A DNA stretch of 33,128 nucleotides from Tetrahymena elliotti 4EA (lineage: Eukaryota > Ciliophora > Oligohymenophorea > Hymenostomatida > Tetrahymenidae): positions 547,727 to 580,854 of the forward strand of contig JH720349.1 in assembly GCA_000231825.2 (NCBI GenBank). Reading direction: 5' to 3'. Position numbers and translations under genes: made by a program. Shown here piece after piece: positions 1 to 12,759 of this stretch. The notes under the pieces are model-generated. The model made no database searches, was not told where the DNA came from, and worked only from the letters and a program-made list of their open reading frames with translations. The stretch's first letter is position 1. Each line of letters opens with the position of its first letter.

Positions 1-935
1 AAATATTGAAAAGAATGAGAAAAACGTTAAAATTATTATGAATTAAATTTGAAACGAATGAATAAAAATTAATTAATAGATAACCAAGCTTAACAAATAG
101 ACAATCAGTTGCTCATTAATTGATATTGAAATTCTATTTTTACTTAAGGTTAAGACTCAAAGTTTAGAGATTAGAGCATTTTGCTAACTCAGATCCTAAG
201 TTTTGTGCTCCAATTTCACCAATATTATTCTCACTTTTGAAAAAAATGAGAAAAACATCAAAATTTGAATTAAACATGATAGGAATAAATAACAATTAAT
301 TAAAAATTGAGCAAGATAAACAAATATCAAATACACCAACCCTTATTAGTCAGTCAGTAAGTCAGTTGCTCAAAAATGAAAATTGCTTTTATTGATTCTA
401 AAATGCTTAATTAATATTGAAACTCTATTTTTACTTAAGGTTAAGACTCAAAGTTTAGAGATTAGAGCATTTTGCTAACTCAGATCCTAATTTTTGTGCT
501 CCAATTTCACCAATTTTATTCCACCTTTTTAAAAATAAAAAAAATAAATATTGATGAAAGAAATATTGAAAAGAAAAAGAAAATAAAATATTATGAATTA
601 AATATGAAAGAAATGAATAAAAATTAATTAATAAAGGAGCAGTTAAACAAATATCAAGTAAACTAACCCTTATTAGGGAGCCAGTAAGCAGTTAGTTGAT
701 CAGACAGCCAATTGTGGCTCATAAATTAAAATCATTTTAATTGATTTTAAAATGCTTAATTAATATTGAAACTGTATTTTTACTTAAGGTCAAGACTCAA
801 AGTTTAGAGATTAGAGCATTTTGCTAACTAAGATCCTAATTTTTGTGCTCCAATTTCACCAATTTTATTCCACCTTTTTAAAAATTAAAAAAATAAATAT
901 TGAAGAAAGAAATATTGAAAAGGATGATAAAAACA
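1..935. repeat. Tandem exon-plus-intron repeat, unit about 291-349 bp
   Basis: The CTTAAGG landmark recurs at 143-149, 434-440 and 783-789, giving periods of 291 and 349 bp. The 90-bp exon cores are almost identical. The intron parts share blocks such as AAATATTGAAAAGAATGA, AACAAATATCAA and CAACCCTTATTAG but differ by indels. A truncated further unit begins at 901. Closer conservation of the exons than of the introns suggests selection on the coding part or recent exon homogenisation. Confidence 0.85.
144..873 (-). CDS. Partial leucine-rich-repeat protein gene: three tandem 90-nt exons, one LRR per exon
   Basis: Three nearly identical minus-strand exons lie at 784-873, 435-524 and 144-233. 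Each is exactly 90 nt, follows an AG acceptor and is followed by GTAAAAAT. With TAA/TAG read as Gln, each encodes 30 residues containing IGEIGAQ, LGSELAKCSNLQ and TLSLNL, a leucine-rich-repeat pattern. I recall this pattern as common in large Tetrahymena LRR proteins. All exons are phase 2 on both sides (AA|G), so any number of copies splices in frame. Introns are 234-434 (201 nt) and 525-783 (259 nt) and resemble each other, so exon and intron were duplicated as a unit. The gene runs off the left edge. Its 5' end should lie between 874 and 1406, but I found no convincing first exon. It may be a live gene or a relic. The LRR call is firm; the gene model is partial. Confidence 0.7.
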
Positions 936-1406
936 TCAATTTTTCCTTTCCACACAACTCAAAATGAATGGAAATTTTTTTCTCATTGAGGAAAAGTTTT
1001 ACCCCTCCTGAAGAATGAATTTTCCACATTTTTTCAAACCAAGACTATTGAGTCTGAGTCTAGGTGGAAACATATTATAGATAGAATGTAAAGGGAAAAA
1101 GGAAGAAATTGTAATTTTTATCAAATATATACTGTTTAGCTTCTCTAGAAGCTATTTTTTTTGATAAATAAAAATATTTTGAAATTGTTTTAAACATAAA
1201 ATAAATTTGAAACAAGGAAATAAAATATTTAATTGAAAATATTTTTTGATACAGAATTATATTGGAATAAACAAAAAATAACAAAACAATACTTAGTTTT
1301 TATGATTTACCACAAAAACAATTTATTTATTTTTTTTGAATTATTACAAATATAATTTTAGTAATGAGTGAGAATTGCTGTCTCTTTTTACACTTTGTTA
1401 TCTAAT
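874..1406. other. Spacer upstream of the LRR exons
   Basis: This stretch must contain the 5' part of the minus-strand LRR gene if that gene is intact. A minus-strand open frame starting near 1284 and reading through TAA to about 900 exists, but it is rich in F, I, Y and K and resembles no LRR leader, so I do not call it. An interrupted palindrome (AGCTTCT / AGAAGCT) lies at about 1139-1154. The rest is plain AT-rich sequence. Confidence 0.4.
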
Positions 1407-2587
1407 TCATATTAACACTTTCTTTATTGTATGGTTATTTTTTCTATAAGTTTAGCTTTTATCATTAATTTATATTTATTCTTATTTAATAAAACTATTA
1501 TCTAAAGATGAAACATAGAAATTTTAGGTTTATGATTTTTTCATATTATACCTACTTCTTTTCATGTAATCTTCCCCTAATAGAGAGGAATTATGTTTAA
1601 TTGAACCCCTTCTAGATTTTTCAAAAGAGGCGTTTACACCACTGTAAGCTCTGCTAGAACCATATTATCCAAAATCACTTGGTAGTTTATATCCTCCTGG
1701 ACCAGGACCATATGAAATATTTCTCATAGGTTTACGGGGAGTAGTAGCAAATTTAGTTCTAGATTGACTTAAGTATTTAGAATTTCTATATAATCCATCT
1801 GGAGAGAGGGTATCTCTATCTTAATATTGACCTGGTCCTTTATTTTATATATTTATTCATTTTTAATAAACTAAATTAATAAACTTGTTAAAAATAATAC
1901 CTGGACTTAGTCTAACTTAACTCTATCTCTAACTTGGGTTAATTAGCCCTCCATATTTAGTATCTCTAATTATTAATATTTTTGGTTATTTGGTTATTTA
2001 TATATTTTGAATTTTTATAAAATCTTATTAAATAAAGTGTATATTAAATTCATATTTACTTAAATTTTGCATTAAAATATCTCCCTGATGGGCTTAATGC
2101 AAGCTAATCATTATATTTGCCTGGGCCTGGAGAGAATCTGTTAGAATGTTTTTCATCTATAATTTAAAATAATGTAAAAATGATTTCTCTAAATAAAATA
2201 AAAAATGTTTTACCTGATTTTGGAGTAAGTGCACGCATAGTGTAAGAAATATTACTTAAATAACTTTTATCAGCATTATAATGTTAAGGGGATGGATTTT
2301 TATTACCAATTGGTATGGCACCACATTTTACTTGCTGTTTTTAATAAATTTTTAACAAGATCTAGCATTTTTTCTCTTAAAAAATTTACTTCTCTGTTTA
2401 ATCTAAAAGAATATCCATGCTTACTATCAAACATTGTATTAGTTTTATATACTGACCCTGGAGTAACAGGAGAGAGTTTACTAAAATCAGTTTTTGTACC
2501 ATATCCAAAGCTTGTTGCTCTATTATTTCTTATTTCTGGTAAATTGTAATATTTGTCACAACTGTAAATATTTTAATTTTTCTTCAT
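1407..2587 (-). CDS. Sperm-tail PG-rich (SHIPPO/STPGR) repeat protein
   Basis: Five exons: 2390-2587, 2214-2334, 2060-2156, 1901-1965 and 1407-1837. Introns of 55, 57, 94 and 63 nt keep the frame and give 303 residues. PGPGxY motifs appear as NPSPQHY (79-85), SPGPGKY (115-121), SPGPGQY (159-165) and GPGPGGY (204-210), plus a weaker TPGSVY (42-47). This is the SHIPPO / outer-dense-fibre-3-like repeat. Family members bind ciliary or cytoplasmic microtubules, some as luminal proteins, so a role in cilia or cortical microtubules is likely by family and not shown here. The start ATG at 2587 is the first after an in-frame TGA. The introns fall between repeat motifs. The C-terminus beyond residue 215 is Ser/Lys/Asn-rich and has no motif. 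Confidence 0.85.
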
Positions 2588-3901
2588 ATTAATAATGCTA
2601 TCTTAATTTGAAATATTTACATTATTTTAGAGTCATGAAAGCGCTATCCTCTAGGCATTGAATAAAGCTACTTTGATTTAGAATTATTTAATGGATTGTA
2701 ACATATTTCATAACAGTTAGATAATGTCTAGAGCATGACTAATATTTTAATGTGCTTTTTCTATAATTACTATTTATTGTTGAATAGTGGTAAATAAATT
2801 ATTTGCCTTAATTATAAAAAGGAGATATTTTGCGCAGTATTTTAATTAGTTTTTGGGTGAAAATATTAATTTAATTAATTTTATTTTGATTACTGAAAAT
2901 ACCAAAATCAATTTGAATGGCTGCTAGTATTTCATTTTATTACATTCTAAACATTTTTATAAGAAAAATACCATTAATTCATTCTGACCTATTTTTTTCA
3001 AAAATGTTATTTTTACTCTAGCATAATAAATTTTATTTCGAAAAATTGAAAAAGCCTTATTTATATTGTTCGATTATTAATTTTCTCAACAAATACTATT
3101 TTTTTAGTGTTTATTTTAAATTATTAAACTTTCAACAAATATTTGATTTTCTATTTATCATTTTATTATTAATTAACTTAAAAAAACAAAATTAATTGAT
3201 AAAATTTTTGAAATATCAATCAGATTATTTAACTTTTTATAAATTTGAGATTGATTTTTTCAAAATTATTCAAACTAATATTAGTATTAAACATAAAATT
3301 TCAAATTTGAGTAATAATAAACAAGAAGTCTAATGTTACTTGAAAGAATATTATTCAGGCTAAGAGAAAGTAATCAAACCAAAATAAATAAAAAATCCAA
3401 GTCAAAAAAATACTTTACTGAATTATTTTAAATTTAATATGAATTTTGTATATTTATATTTATATAGCGAAATCGGAGTTTCTACCTCACCACATCGAGG
3501 TTAGCACACTATATATAAAACAGTTTAAATAATATATTTAAAATATAAATATTTATGAATTTATTGTGCTCTTTTAGAAAAAATCTAGGATATTTAGGGT
3601 TTTATTAGAATAAGACTTAATTTTTTTTATTCAAAGAATAATTATGGTCAATAGAAAAAGAAATATTTCCTAAATTTTAGATTAAAAAATTTTTCTTCAA
3701 TGCTGTTACTTTTAGCAAAGACTAATTTTCTAATTAAAATAATAAAATATTTTTGAGATTAAAAAAATAATTCACAAAACTTTAAATTGGCCAGTTATTA
3801 AAAACTAAAAAATAATCAATTTTTATTAGCAAAACATAAAATAACATTAAATAAAGGAAAATATTAAAAATTCAAATAAATTTAATGAAATTTGGAAATT
3901 T
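2588..3901. other. Intergenic region with one GC-rich structured island
   Basis: This is the 1.3-kb 5' flank of the SHIPPO gene and 3' flank of the HD-like gene. It is extremely AT-rich with many short A or T runs. I see no convincing frame on either strand. The only departure is the island at 3461-3515, listed separately. Confidence 0.6.
3461..3515 (+). ncRNA. Candidate small structured RNA or Pol III-type element
   Basis: A 55-nt island of ordinary GC content stands in an AT desert. It is closed by the inverted repeat TATATAG (3461-3467) / CTATATA (3509-3515). Inside are two hairpins: GAAA/TTTC with loop TCGGAG (3469-3482) and ACCTC/GAGGT with an 8-nt loop (3484-3501), giving a three-way junction. 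TAGCGAAATCGG (3465-3476) fits the tRNA A-box consensus TRGCNNARYNGG. No good B box follows and no cloverleaf forms, so this is not an ordinary tRNA. Hammerhead core motifs are absent. The identity is unknown. Confidence 0.3.
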
Positions 3902-5310
3902 TCAATTAAGATTTTATTTTTATGGTGTTACTGATGCACTGTCAAGTTTTGTTTTTTTTGGAGTTGTACTCTTCTTTTCATTATGGCAAGGGGCTGATTT
4001 GTAAAGTCCAAGTGTTTCTTTAAATCCTATTTTAATATTTTCAATAAATTATACACTGCAGTTACACTCATTTTTAACAAATATTCTTACAATTAATTCA
4101 GCAAATTAAGCTGGTCTTAGTAAGGTAGAGTGTTATGTGAGAATTAAACTATTATTGAGGTCTGATGATATAAAGAACAAGACCTTTTTGATGGGATCTT
4201 CTTAATTATTATAATATTTAAGAGGAGTTATAGTAATAATAATTTTATCCATATCTTCCTTACTAGTCTTTTTACACTCCTAAATTTTCTCTTTAATTTC
4301 AGTTAATAAATCTTTCTACTCACTTAATTTTTTTTTGTTCTCTAATATTTTATCCTCTCATTTTTTCTTCTCTAATATTTCCTTCTCTTATATATCCTTA
4401 TCTAATATTTCCTTTAACTTTGATATTTCATCCTCTAATTTTTTCTTCTCTGATTTTTTATCCAATAGGTATTTATATGATAGATTCTATAAGAAATTTA
4501 TAGATCTTACGTTAGAATATTTTTTCAATAATCTCCTTACTTTTTTACAAACTACTTTTTTAGATGACTTAATCTTAAGAATTTAAGACCCATTTCTTCA
4601 TAATTATATTCATGATTGTTAGCGATTTTATCCATATAGTTCCAACAGAGATGAGCAACACCTAAAGAATGCTCTAATATAGTATGATTTGCACCATTAA
4701 AGATAAATGATGTAACTCCTAGTTATTTGATGAATCTTAATCTCTAAAACTCAGGAGTGTCAACAATACGCCATACACCCTTAGGCAGTATGATAAATCC
4801 GTGAATTGGGTCACTAATTTTTCTCATTCCTTTAAACTCTAATTCAGAAGAAAATGATTTATTATTTTTGAAGCATTATTTATTTTTATTGTTAAAAATT
4901 GTATCATTTTAATCTGTAATAATTTTTATTATGATATCTAGATAAATATCAAGATACTTATTATACATTCCATGAGTCACTGATGTTAGGAAGTATTTAT
5001 CTAAGTAACAACAAAAACCACTATTTTCTTAATTCAAGATATGTTTTGGATAAATATCATATAATAAGTTATTTTCTAAAATATTATGATTTATTTTTCC
5101 TATTAATTCTAATTTAAAAAATCCCCAATAAGGCATTTTTTTATTTATTAATTTAAAAATTTTTCTAGTTGGACCCAAATACTCATTTACAAATAATTTC
5201 ATTTTTATTTTTAGAAAATATGCATAATTACCGTAAAAGTTCATATATTAAAGCTGTCTCAAAATCTATTTGGAGGCCTGGTTTACCTACCTTATCTATA
5301 ACCAAACCAT
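3902..5310 (-). pseudogene. SAMHD1-like protein lacking the HD motif, coiled-coil tail, in-frame TGA
   Basis: Exon 4549-5310, a 62-nt intron (4487-4548, phase 0) and exon 3902-4486. Residues 162-221 closely match the start of the SAMHD1 dNTPase domain: SDPIHGFI, VDTPEFQRLRFIKQLG (183-198) and LEHSLG (212-217), where H214 matches the first metal histidine. The paired HD of family members (CHDLGHG in human SAMHD1) is not found. The frame runs to LRLSHLKKQF (245-254) and then, after the intron, enters a Lys/Glu coiled coil. The frame is interrupted by TGA at 4358-4360 (after 296 codons) yet stays open for 151 more codons to the next TGA. Residues 1-161 match no family I know. The start at 5310 follows an in-frame TGA; the alternative ATG is at 5244. 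Catalysis is unlikely. It is either a pseudogene or a diverged 296-residue protein. Confidence 0.65.
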
Positions 5311-5687
5311 ATTAAAATTTTTTCAAAAACCGACTTTAATATTTGAGTTTTTACTGTATCCTTAAATTTCAATTAATTTACCAGGTAGAAGGAAAAATGT
5401 TATTTGGATTTGATTAGATAAAATTTTAAGATTTTAAAAAGAAATTCTGAGAAGGTAAATAAAAATAATAGAATCAATTATATGTGATAAATTTAATATA
5501 AGTATAATTTTTAAGATGAAAGCTAATTCTACTCAAATCAGACTTATGCAATTAAATGCTTAAATTGTATATAAATAACTATAAATATATTTTGTATTAA
5601 TTTTATTTCATAATTTATGCTTTTAGTCTAAAATTTATCATAACTTGTTATAGAGTCTATTGCATACCATATTACTATCAACTTGCT
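5311..5687. other. Spacer between the HD-like and PPP4R2 genes
   Basis: AT-rich spacer between two minus-strand genes. If PPP4R2 has a further spliced 3' exon it would lie here: a GTAAATG donor at about 5703-5709 and an acceptor ending CAATAG would continue the frame. That extension shows no recognisable motif, so it is left out of the model. Confidence 0.5.
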
Positions 5688-6321
5688 TCAATTGGCTGTA
5701 ACATTTACTAACTAATTTGATATAGGAAAAATATACACAAGTAAATAAATCTATTAAGAAAAAAGAAGAAAATGTTAAAAAGAACATTTACTTTTTCTAA
5801 AGCAAATAATATTTTCTTTGAGCTTTTGTAATTCTTTTTAGGATTTATAAGTAGCTCACATATTCTTTGGAGTGTGAAGGGTGGCCTAATTATAAAATAA
5901 ATTTTAATAATATGCTTTTTTGATTTATAATTATTTTTATATGAATAATGTGCTAGCTATTTTTAAATTACTTTGTTTCAAAACCAGAAATAAATTGTAA
6001 GATAACATCTAATTCTTCTTCAAATGACTCTCCTTAGTTTGATTTCATATCAGGGAAAGCACTATACATCTAATTCAAAACATCTCTAGCCATTATAATG
6101 ATAAAACTTCTTAAAGATTTCCAATCATATGGAGAAGGTTCGCCTGTTTTTGATATATCTTCAACTACTTTTTCTAATTCTTACCTAAAACTTTTGTATT
6201 CTGCAGTTTATTATGTAGGCTTTGTAACCTTTTCACCTGAAGTTATCTAATTAATTTCAACTTCTACTAATTTATCAAAAGAAGCTAGCATTTCATTTAA
6301 TTTTTCACGTGAGATTTCCAT
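5688..6321 (-). CDS. PPP4R2: Serine/threonine-protein phosphatase 4 regulatory subunit 2
   Basis: Three exons (5972-6321, 5792-5885, 5688-5750) with introns of 86 nt (phase 2) and 41 nt (phase 0) give 168 residues. The block PPFTLQRICELLINPKKNY (118-136), which spans the first splice, matches the PFTIQRLCELLTDPRRNY block of human PPP4R2. ISGFE just before it and the FALEK ... IFPIS segment after it also align, and SPYDWKSLRSF upstream corresponds to the conserved helical part. PPP4R2 binds the PP4 catalytic subunit, usually with PPP4R3, and acts in centrosome or microtubule and DNA-damage pathways. Human PPP4R2 has a long acidic tail; here only the conserved core is seen, and more 3' exons are possible. 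The 41-nt intron is the shortest in the window, but removing it restores the aligned frame. Confidence 0.87.
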
Positions 6322-6881
6322 TTTTTACAAGCTAAATTCTAATTAATTAAATATTCGCAAATATTAATAATATCTTAACAAAAAAATTAAACAAGTTCTG
6401 TCTAAATAGTTTATTTTAAAATAAACAAATTAAGTAGTATGTATGTATTGGCTGAAAAAATCAATAAAAAAATCTTATTATAAACAAAAATTCATTGAAA
6501 TAAAATGGTGCGAATACAATCAATTTAGTTTTTTTTCCCTTTGAATTTCTTTGTGAAATGAAAAGTCTTCAAATTTCATAATTTTTTTCATTGATTTTGT
6601 TTATGATGTCAAAAATATTTTTATTTGAAAAATCTTACATTTTTTCTAATGTTATCTTGAATATTTTTTATTAAAAATTTGATTTGATTAAAAAACGAAA
6701 GGATTGAAATATTTATTTATTACTTCTGATTTATTTATCTAGAGTTAGTATTAGATAAATATTAATTATCTATATTAAAAATTTTTTTGGTTTTTAACAA
6801 AAAATAATCAAGCAACAATTTTCAATATTTTTTATAAAAACAAACTAAGTAGAAATTAAGATAATTTAATAAAGCAAAAAA
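6322..6881. other. Divergent promoter region, PPP4R2 (-) / kinase (+)
   Basis: A 560-bp AT-rich region separates two divergent start codons and must hold both promoters. I see no coding frame and no recognised regulatory motif. Confidence 0.6.
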
Positions 6882-9656
<2,775 letters not shown>

Positions 9657-10495
9657 ACTTGTTTTTTTTTATTAAAATTTAAGATTAAAATGTAAATAAG
9701 ATAAAAAAATTCCCTATCCAATATTAAAAATTAGTGAGTCTTCTCAATCAGTAAACAAAATTACTTTAAATAATTTGTATTTATAAATAAAAAGTTAAAA
9801 ATAATTTTAATATTTTTATTAAGCTAAGTATTCAATATTTTTCAATAAAATAAAAATAAATACTTCATTATTATTTCACTTTAAAAAATTTAAATAATCA
9901 TTAATTAATTTTTTTTTTGTAAATTATGACATTTATTAGCAATTTTTATCAAAATTTTATGATTTTTAGTTTCTTAAAAGAATGCGTGCCTACATTTAAA
10001 AATGAATTTTACTCTCTTAGTGGCAGTAAAAATTTTCATTCATTAAAAATAAATTTCCCTTCGGATTATTCAGTTAATTCAATTCTTTAATTCGTGATAA
10101 AAGACCATAATAAAAGTGTAAAGAACACTAAAAATATAATAAAATGACAGATTAATGGGCTTTCTTAGGCCCCATAATAGAAATCTAGACAATATTAAAC
10201 TTCTTCATACTGTGTTTTATAATTAACTTATTTTCTCTAATTCTTTTTCACATAATACAAGATTTTTTCATTTCCAATTTCTAAATTTGAGTAAGAAAAA
10301 TTGAGTCAAATTTTTTTTTCATTTAAAATTACCATTTTATTACAAAAAATGAAGAAGAATGTAATTAATTTAAAAGTGTACCTAATATAATATTAATATG
10401 AAATGAAATAATTTGAAATATAAAAATTCAGGTTAAATTTTTTCACATAAATATTCAATTTGATCTTTTAATATTTTAATATTTATTGTTGTCTT
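9657..10495. other. Convergent 3' intergenic region
   Basis: This lies between the 3' ends of the kinase (+) and the membrane-protein gene (-). It is mostly A/T runs. A patch of higher complexity at about 9980-10200 includes an imperfect inverted repeat (TTACT / AGTAA flanking CTCTTAGTGGC, about 10009-10029) and the hairpin candidate listed separately. No coding frame was found. Confidence 0.55.
10115..10191 (+). ncRNA. Candidate hairpin-hinge-hairpin-ACA RNA (H/ACA-like)
   Basis: Hairpin AGTGT/ACACT with a 5-nt loop (10115-10129) is followed by an A-rich hinge containing ANANNA-type hexamers. A stronger hairpin follows: outer stem AGATT (10149-10153) / AATCT (10182-10186) and inner stem ATGGGC (10155-10160) / GCCCCAT (10169-10175, one bulged C). 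An ACA comes three bases after it (10189-10191). This order resembles H/ACA snoRNAs, but the first hairpin is far shorter than usual. The GC-rich stem is conspicuous in this spacer. It is weak evidence, and a 3'-end processing hairpin is an alternative. Confidence 0.2.
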
Positions 10496-12759
10496 TCATA
10501 TCAAAGAAGAATATATTCTTTTATCAATATCACTTAAATTTGTTTTATCAATACTGCATTTTTCTAAAAACGATGAAATATATTGAGACTAGAGCTCTTC
10601 TGATTACCATATGAGAAGCTATTCCTGAAAGAAGTTTGCTCTTTTCTCTTTTTCTATTAATTATGTAATTTAATAAAGTGATTTCTTGAATTAATTTTTT
10701 ACCTGTAATTAAATTATTCTCATTGCTGGCTTAATTAAAATAACCCTCTTAGCACCCAACAATCTTTAAGGCAGCAAGTTGATCTTTCCCCAAAATCATT
10801 AAAATGGCTTTTTTCAAGAACATGACTTCATTATAGAAGCTGATGTAATCTAAACTTTGACAAATTTATTCATTTATCATTTTAATTACTTTATTATCTA
10901 AACCTTAAGATTCCAAGTATTTATTCTTGTTAAAAATTCTATTAATATATTTAAAAAGAAAAATATACTAAATCTAAGAAATTTACTTATTTAATAAATT
11001 TAAAAGTAAAAATAATAATAAATTTTATTTAGTTTTTTTAAATTACAATCAAGCTTATTGCTTAATAATTTATTTTTTTTAATGTGAGAAGAAAAAAAAT
11101 TTTTCTTTACTTAGATTTGAAGAGAACTTCTTCTACTTTTTTAGAGATCAAATTATTTGATAAACAACTGATTCTCTAGATAACTTTTTGAATAGATCCA
11201 TCTTATTTACTATTAATTTTGTCATTAATCTAGTTTTGTTCTAAATTATAATCAGACTCCACAGTTTTTCTAGAATTTTTTAAAGAATATGTCTAATATG
11301 GAGAAGAGGGCGAAGATTGGATGGTAAATTAATCACTTTTTATATTTTAATTCTGGAATTAATTTTTCTTTAGAGCTTATCTTTAAGCTCTTTTCATCTT
11401 TTTATTATCTTAACCTGAAAAAATATCTTTTTAAATAGCATTTTTAGGATTTATCTCACTATTTTATAAAAAATCAAAATTTTATTCTTCCTTTATCTCA
11501 TCTATTTCCTAATTTCTTTAACTATTTTACTAATTAAAAATCGAACATCCTCTTTTCGTTTCTAAAGAAGGAATAAAAATAGGGTCAGTAGATTCTTCAA
11601 ATGATTTTTCATTTTTAGACTTATTCTAGAGCAATATTCTATTTTCAGAATAAATATCTTTAAATTACTAGATATTATTTAGTTTTAGAATTTTTTAGTA
11701 TGTTTCTTGGTAGAAAGTTTTTAAAATAACAATAAAAAGCTCCTATTTTATAAGTTTTTATGCAAAGTATCTTCCTAAAAACCCTATACACATCATTAAA
11801 GTGATTGCACTATTACATTATGCTAAAATTTCTGGAAATGTAGCATACTAAATTTGAATGTATTAGACAGTCTCATCAACATCTATTACAGCTTGGAAAA
11901 AATTGCTGTAGCCAGTGAGATTTTATCCATCGTTGTATAAGGCTTAGCTGTTATATGAATAAGTGATTGCAGAAGAATATTATTTTTCTTATTATATTAG
12001 AATTCCTTATTTTATAGAAGTAATATGCTTCTAAGCTTTAAACTACAAAACAGTTGTCAATTTAGATGACAAATATGAAAACCTATGTTTGTAGTTATCT
12101 TGCATAGACTAAGAAGTTGTGTTATATTGAGATGTAAACATTTTTAAGCTTAATACATTATTAAAATTAGAAATGTACTCATCTATCTCTTTGGGAGAAG
12201 CACAGTTAGCAGGGACGGATCTCTTCAAAGAATCTGTATCTTAACATTTATATCCTAGGATTATTATCTAAGAATAAATACCATTGTTATTCCCTGTTGT
12301 TATTTTTTATTAAGGTATTTTAGAAAAATCTAAACATAAATAATCTTTCAAAGAGGGGTCTTCGCAAGGTATAATTTCTAATTTAACATTAGTGAAGTTA
12401 GAACCTTACTTAAACAAATAATAAGACTTAAAAACTATGTATGTTTTGTTTTACTTTTATTCTAACTATCCTACACTCATATCTCCTCTATATTACTTTA
12501 TTTAAAAACCTACTTATCTGTTTGTTAAAGGTAGGTCAATATCATCGTTTGTAATAAAACTCTAAGATCTAAATTTAGGTTCAATTTAATTGCTTGTATA
12601 CTGAATAGTCAAGTAAATGAAGTAAAATAAAGAGAAGAAAATAATCAAAAAAGATAAAAATGCTCCAAAAAATGTTCTCTTCCTAATACTTTGTTTTGAA
12701 GAGTTAAATTGTATAGACTAAGAAAATAAGTCAAAGTTTTTGATAAAATCTCCAATCAT
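10496..12759 (-). CDS. Two-pass membrane protein of an unnamed ciliate family (member A)
   Basis: Exons 11111-12759, 10703-10938 and 10496-10653, with introns of 172 nt (phase 2) and 49 nt (phase 1), give 680 residues. A short cytosolic leader (IKNFDLFSQSIQF, 6-18) precedes TM1 (about 30-50). A roughly 265-residue loop follows with several Cys and N-x-S/T sites, then TM2 (about 317-337) and a long hydrophilic tail. Near 578-600 the tail has SLDYISFYNEVMFLKK, which resembles HHLDIVYILKK in the gene at 21087-24061. The two proteins share the leader, both TM positions, loop size and this tail block, so they are divergent paralogues. I recall similar ciliate proteins annotated only as putative transmembrane proteins and know no function. 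The start at 12759 is the first in-frame ATG before the conserved leader. Confidence 0.8.

Noticed and set aside
2292..2549. Plus-strand ORF of 85 codons
   Set aside because: It is antisense to exons 1-2 of the SHIPPO gene, whose minus-strand frame carries conserved motifs.
3458..3520. Complete tRNA gene
   Set aside because: The A box fits, but there is no B box, no paired D stem and no anticodon arm of normal size.
4335..4586. Plus-strand Ser/Phe-rich ORF
   Set aside because: It is the antisense shadow of the Lys/Glu coiled coil of the minus-strand HD-like gene.
5515..5820. Plus-strand open frame starting MKANSTQIRL
   Set aside because: It overlaps the 3' part of PPP4R2 in antisense and turns into Leu/Tyr/Phe-rich sequence typical of chance frames in AT-rich DNA.
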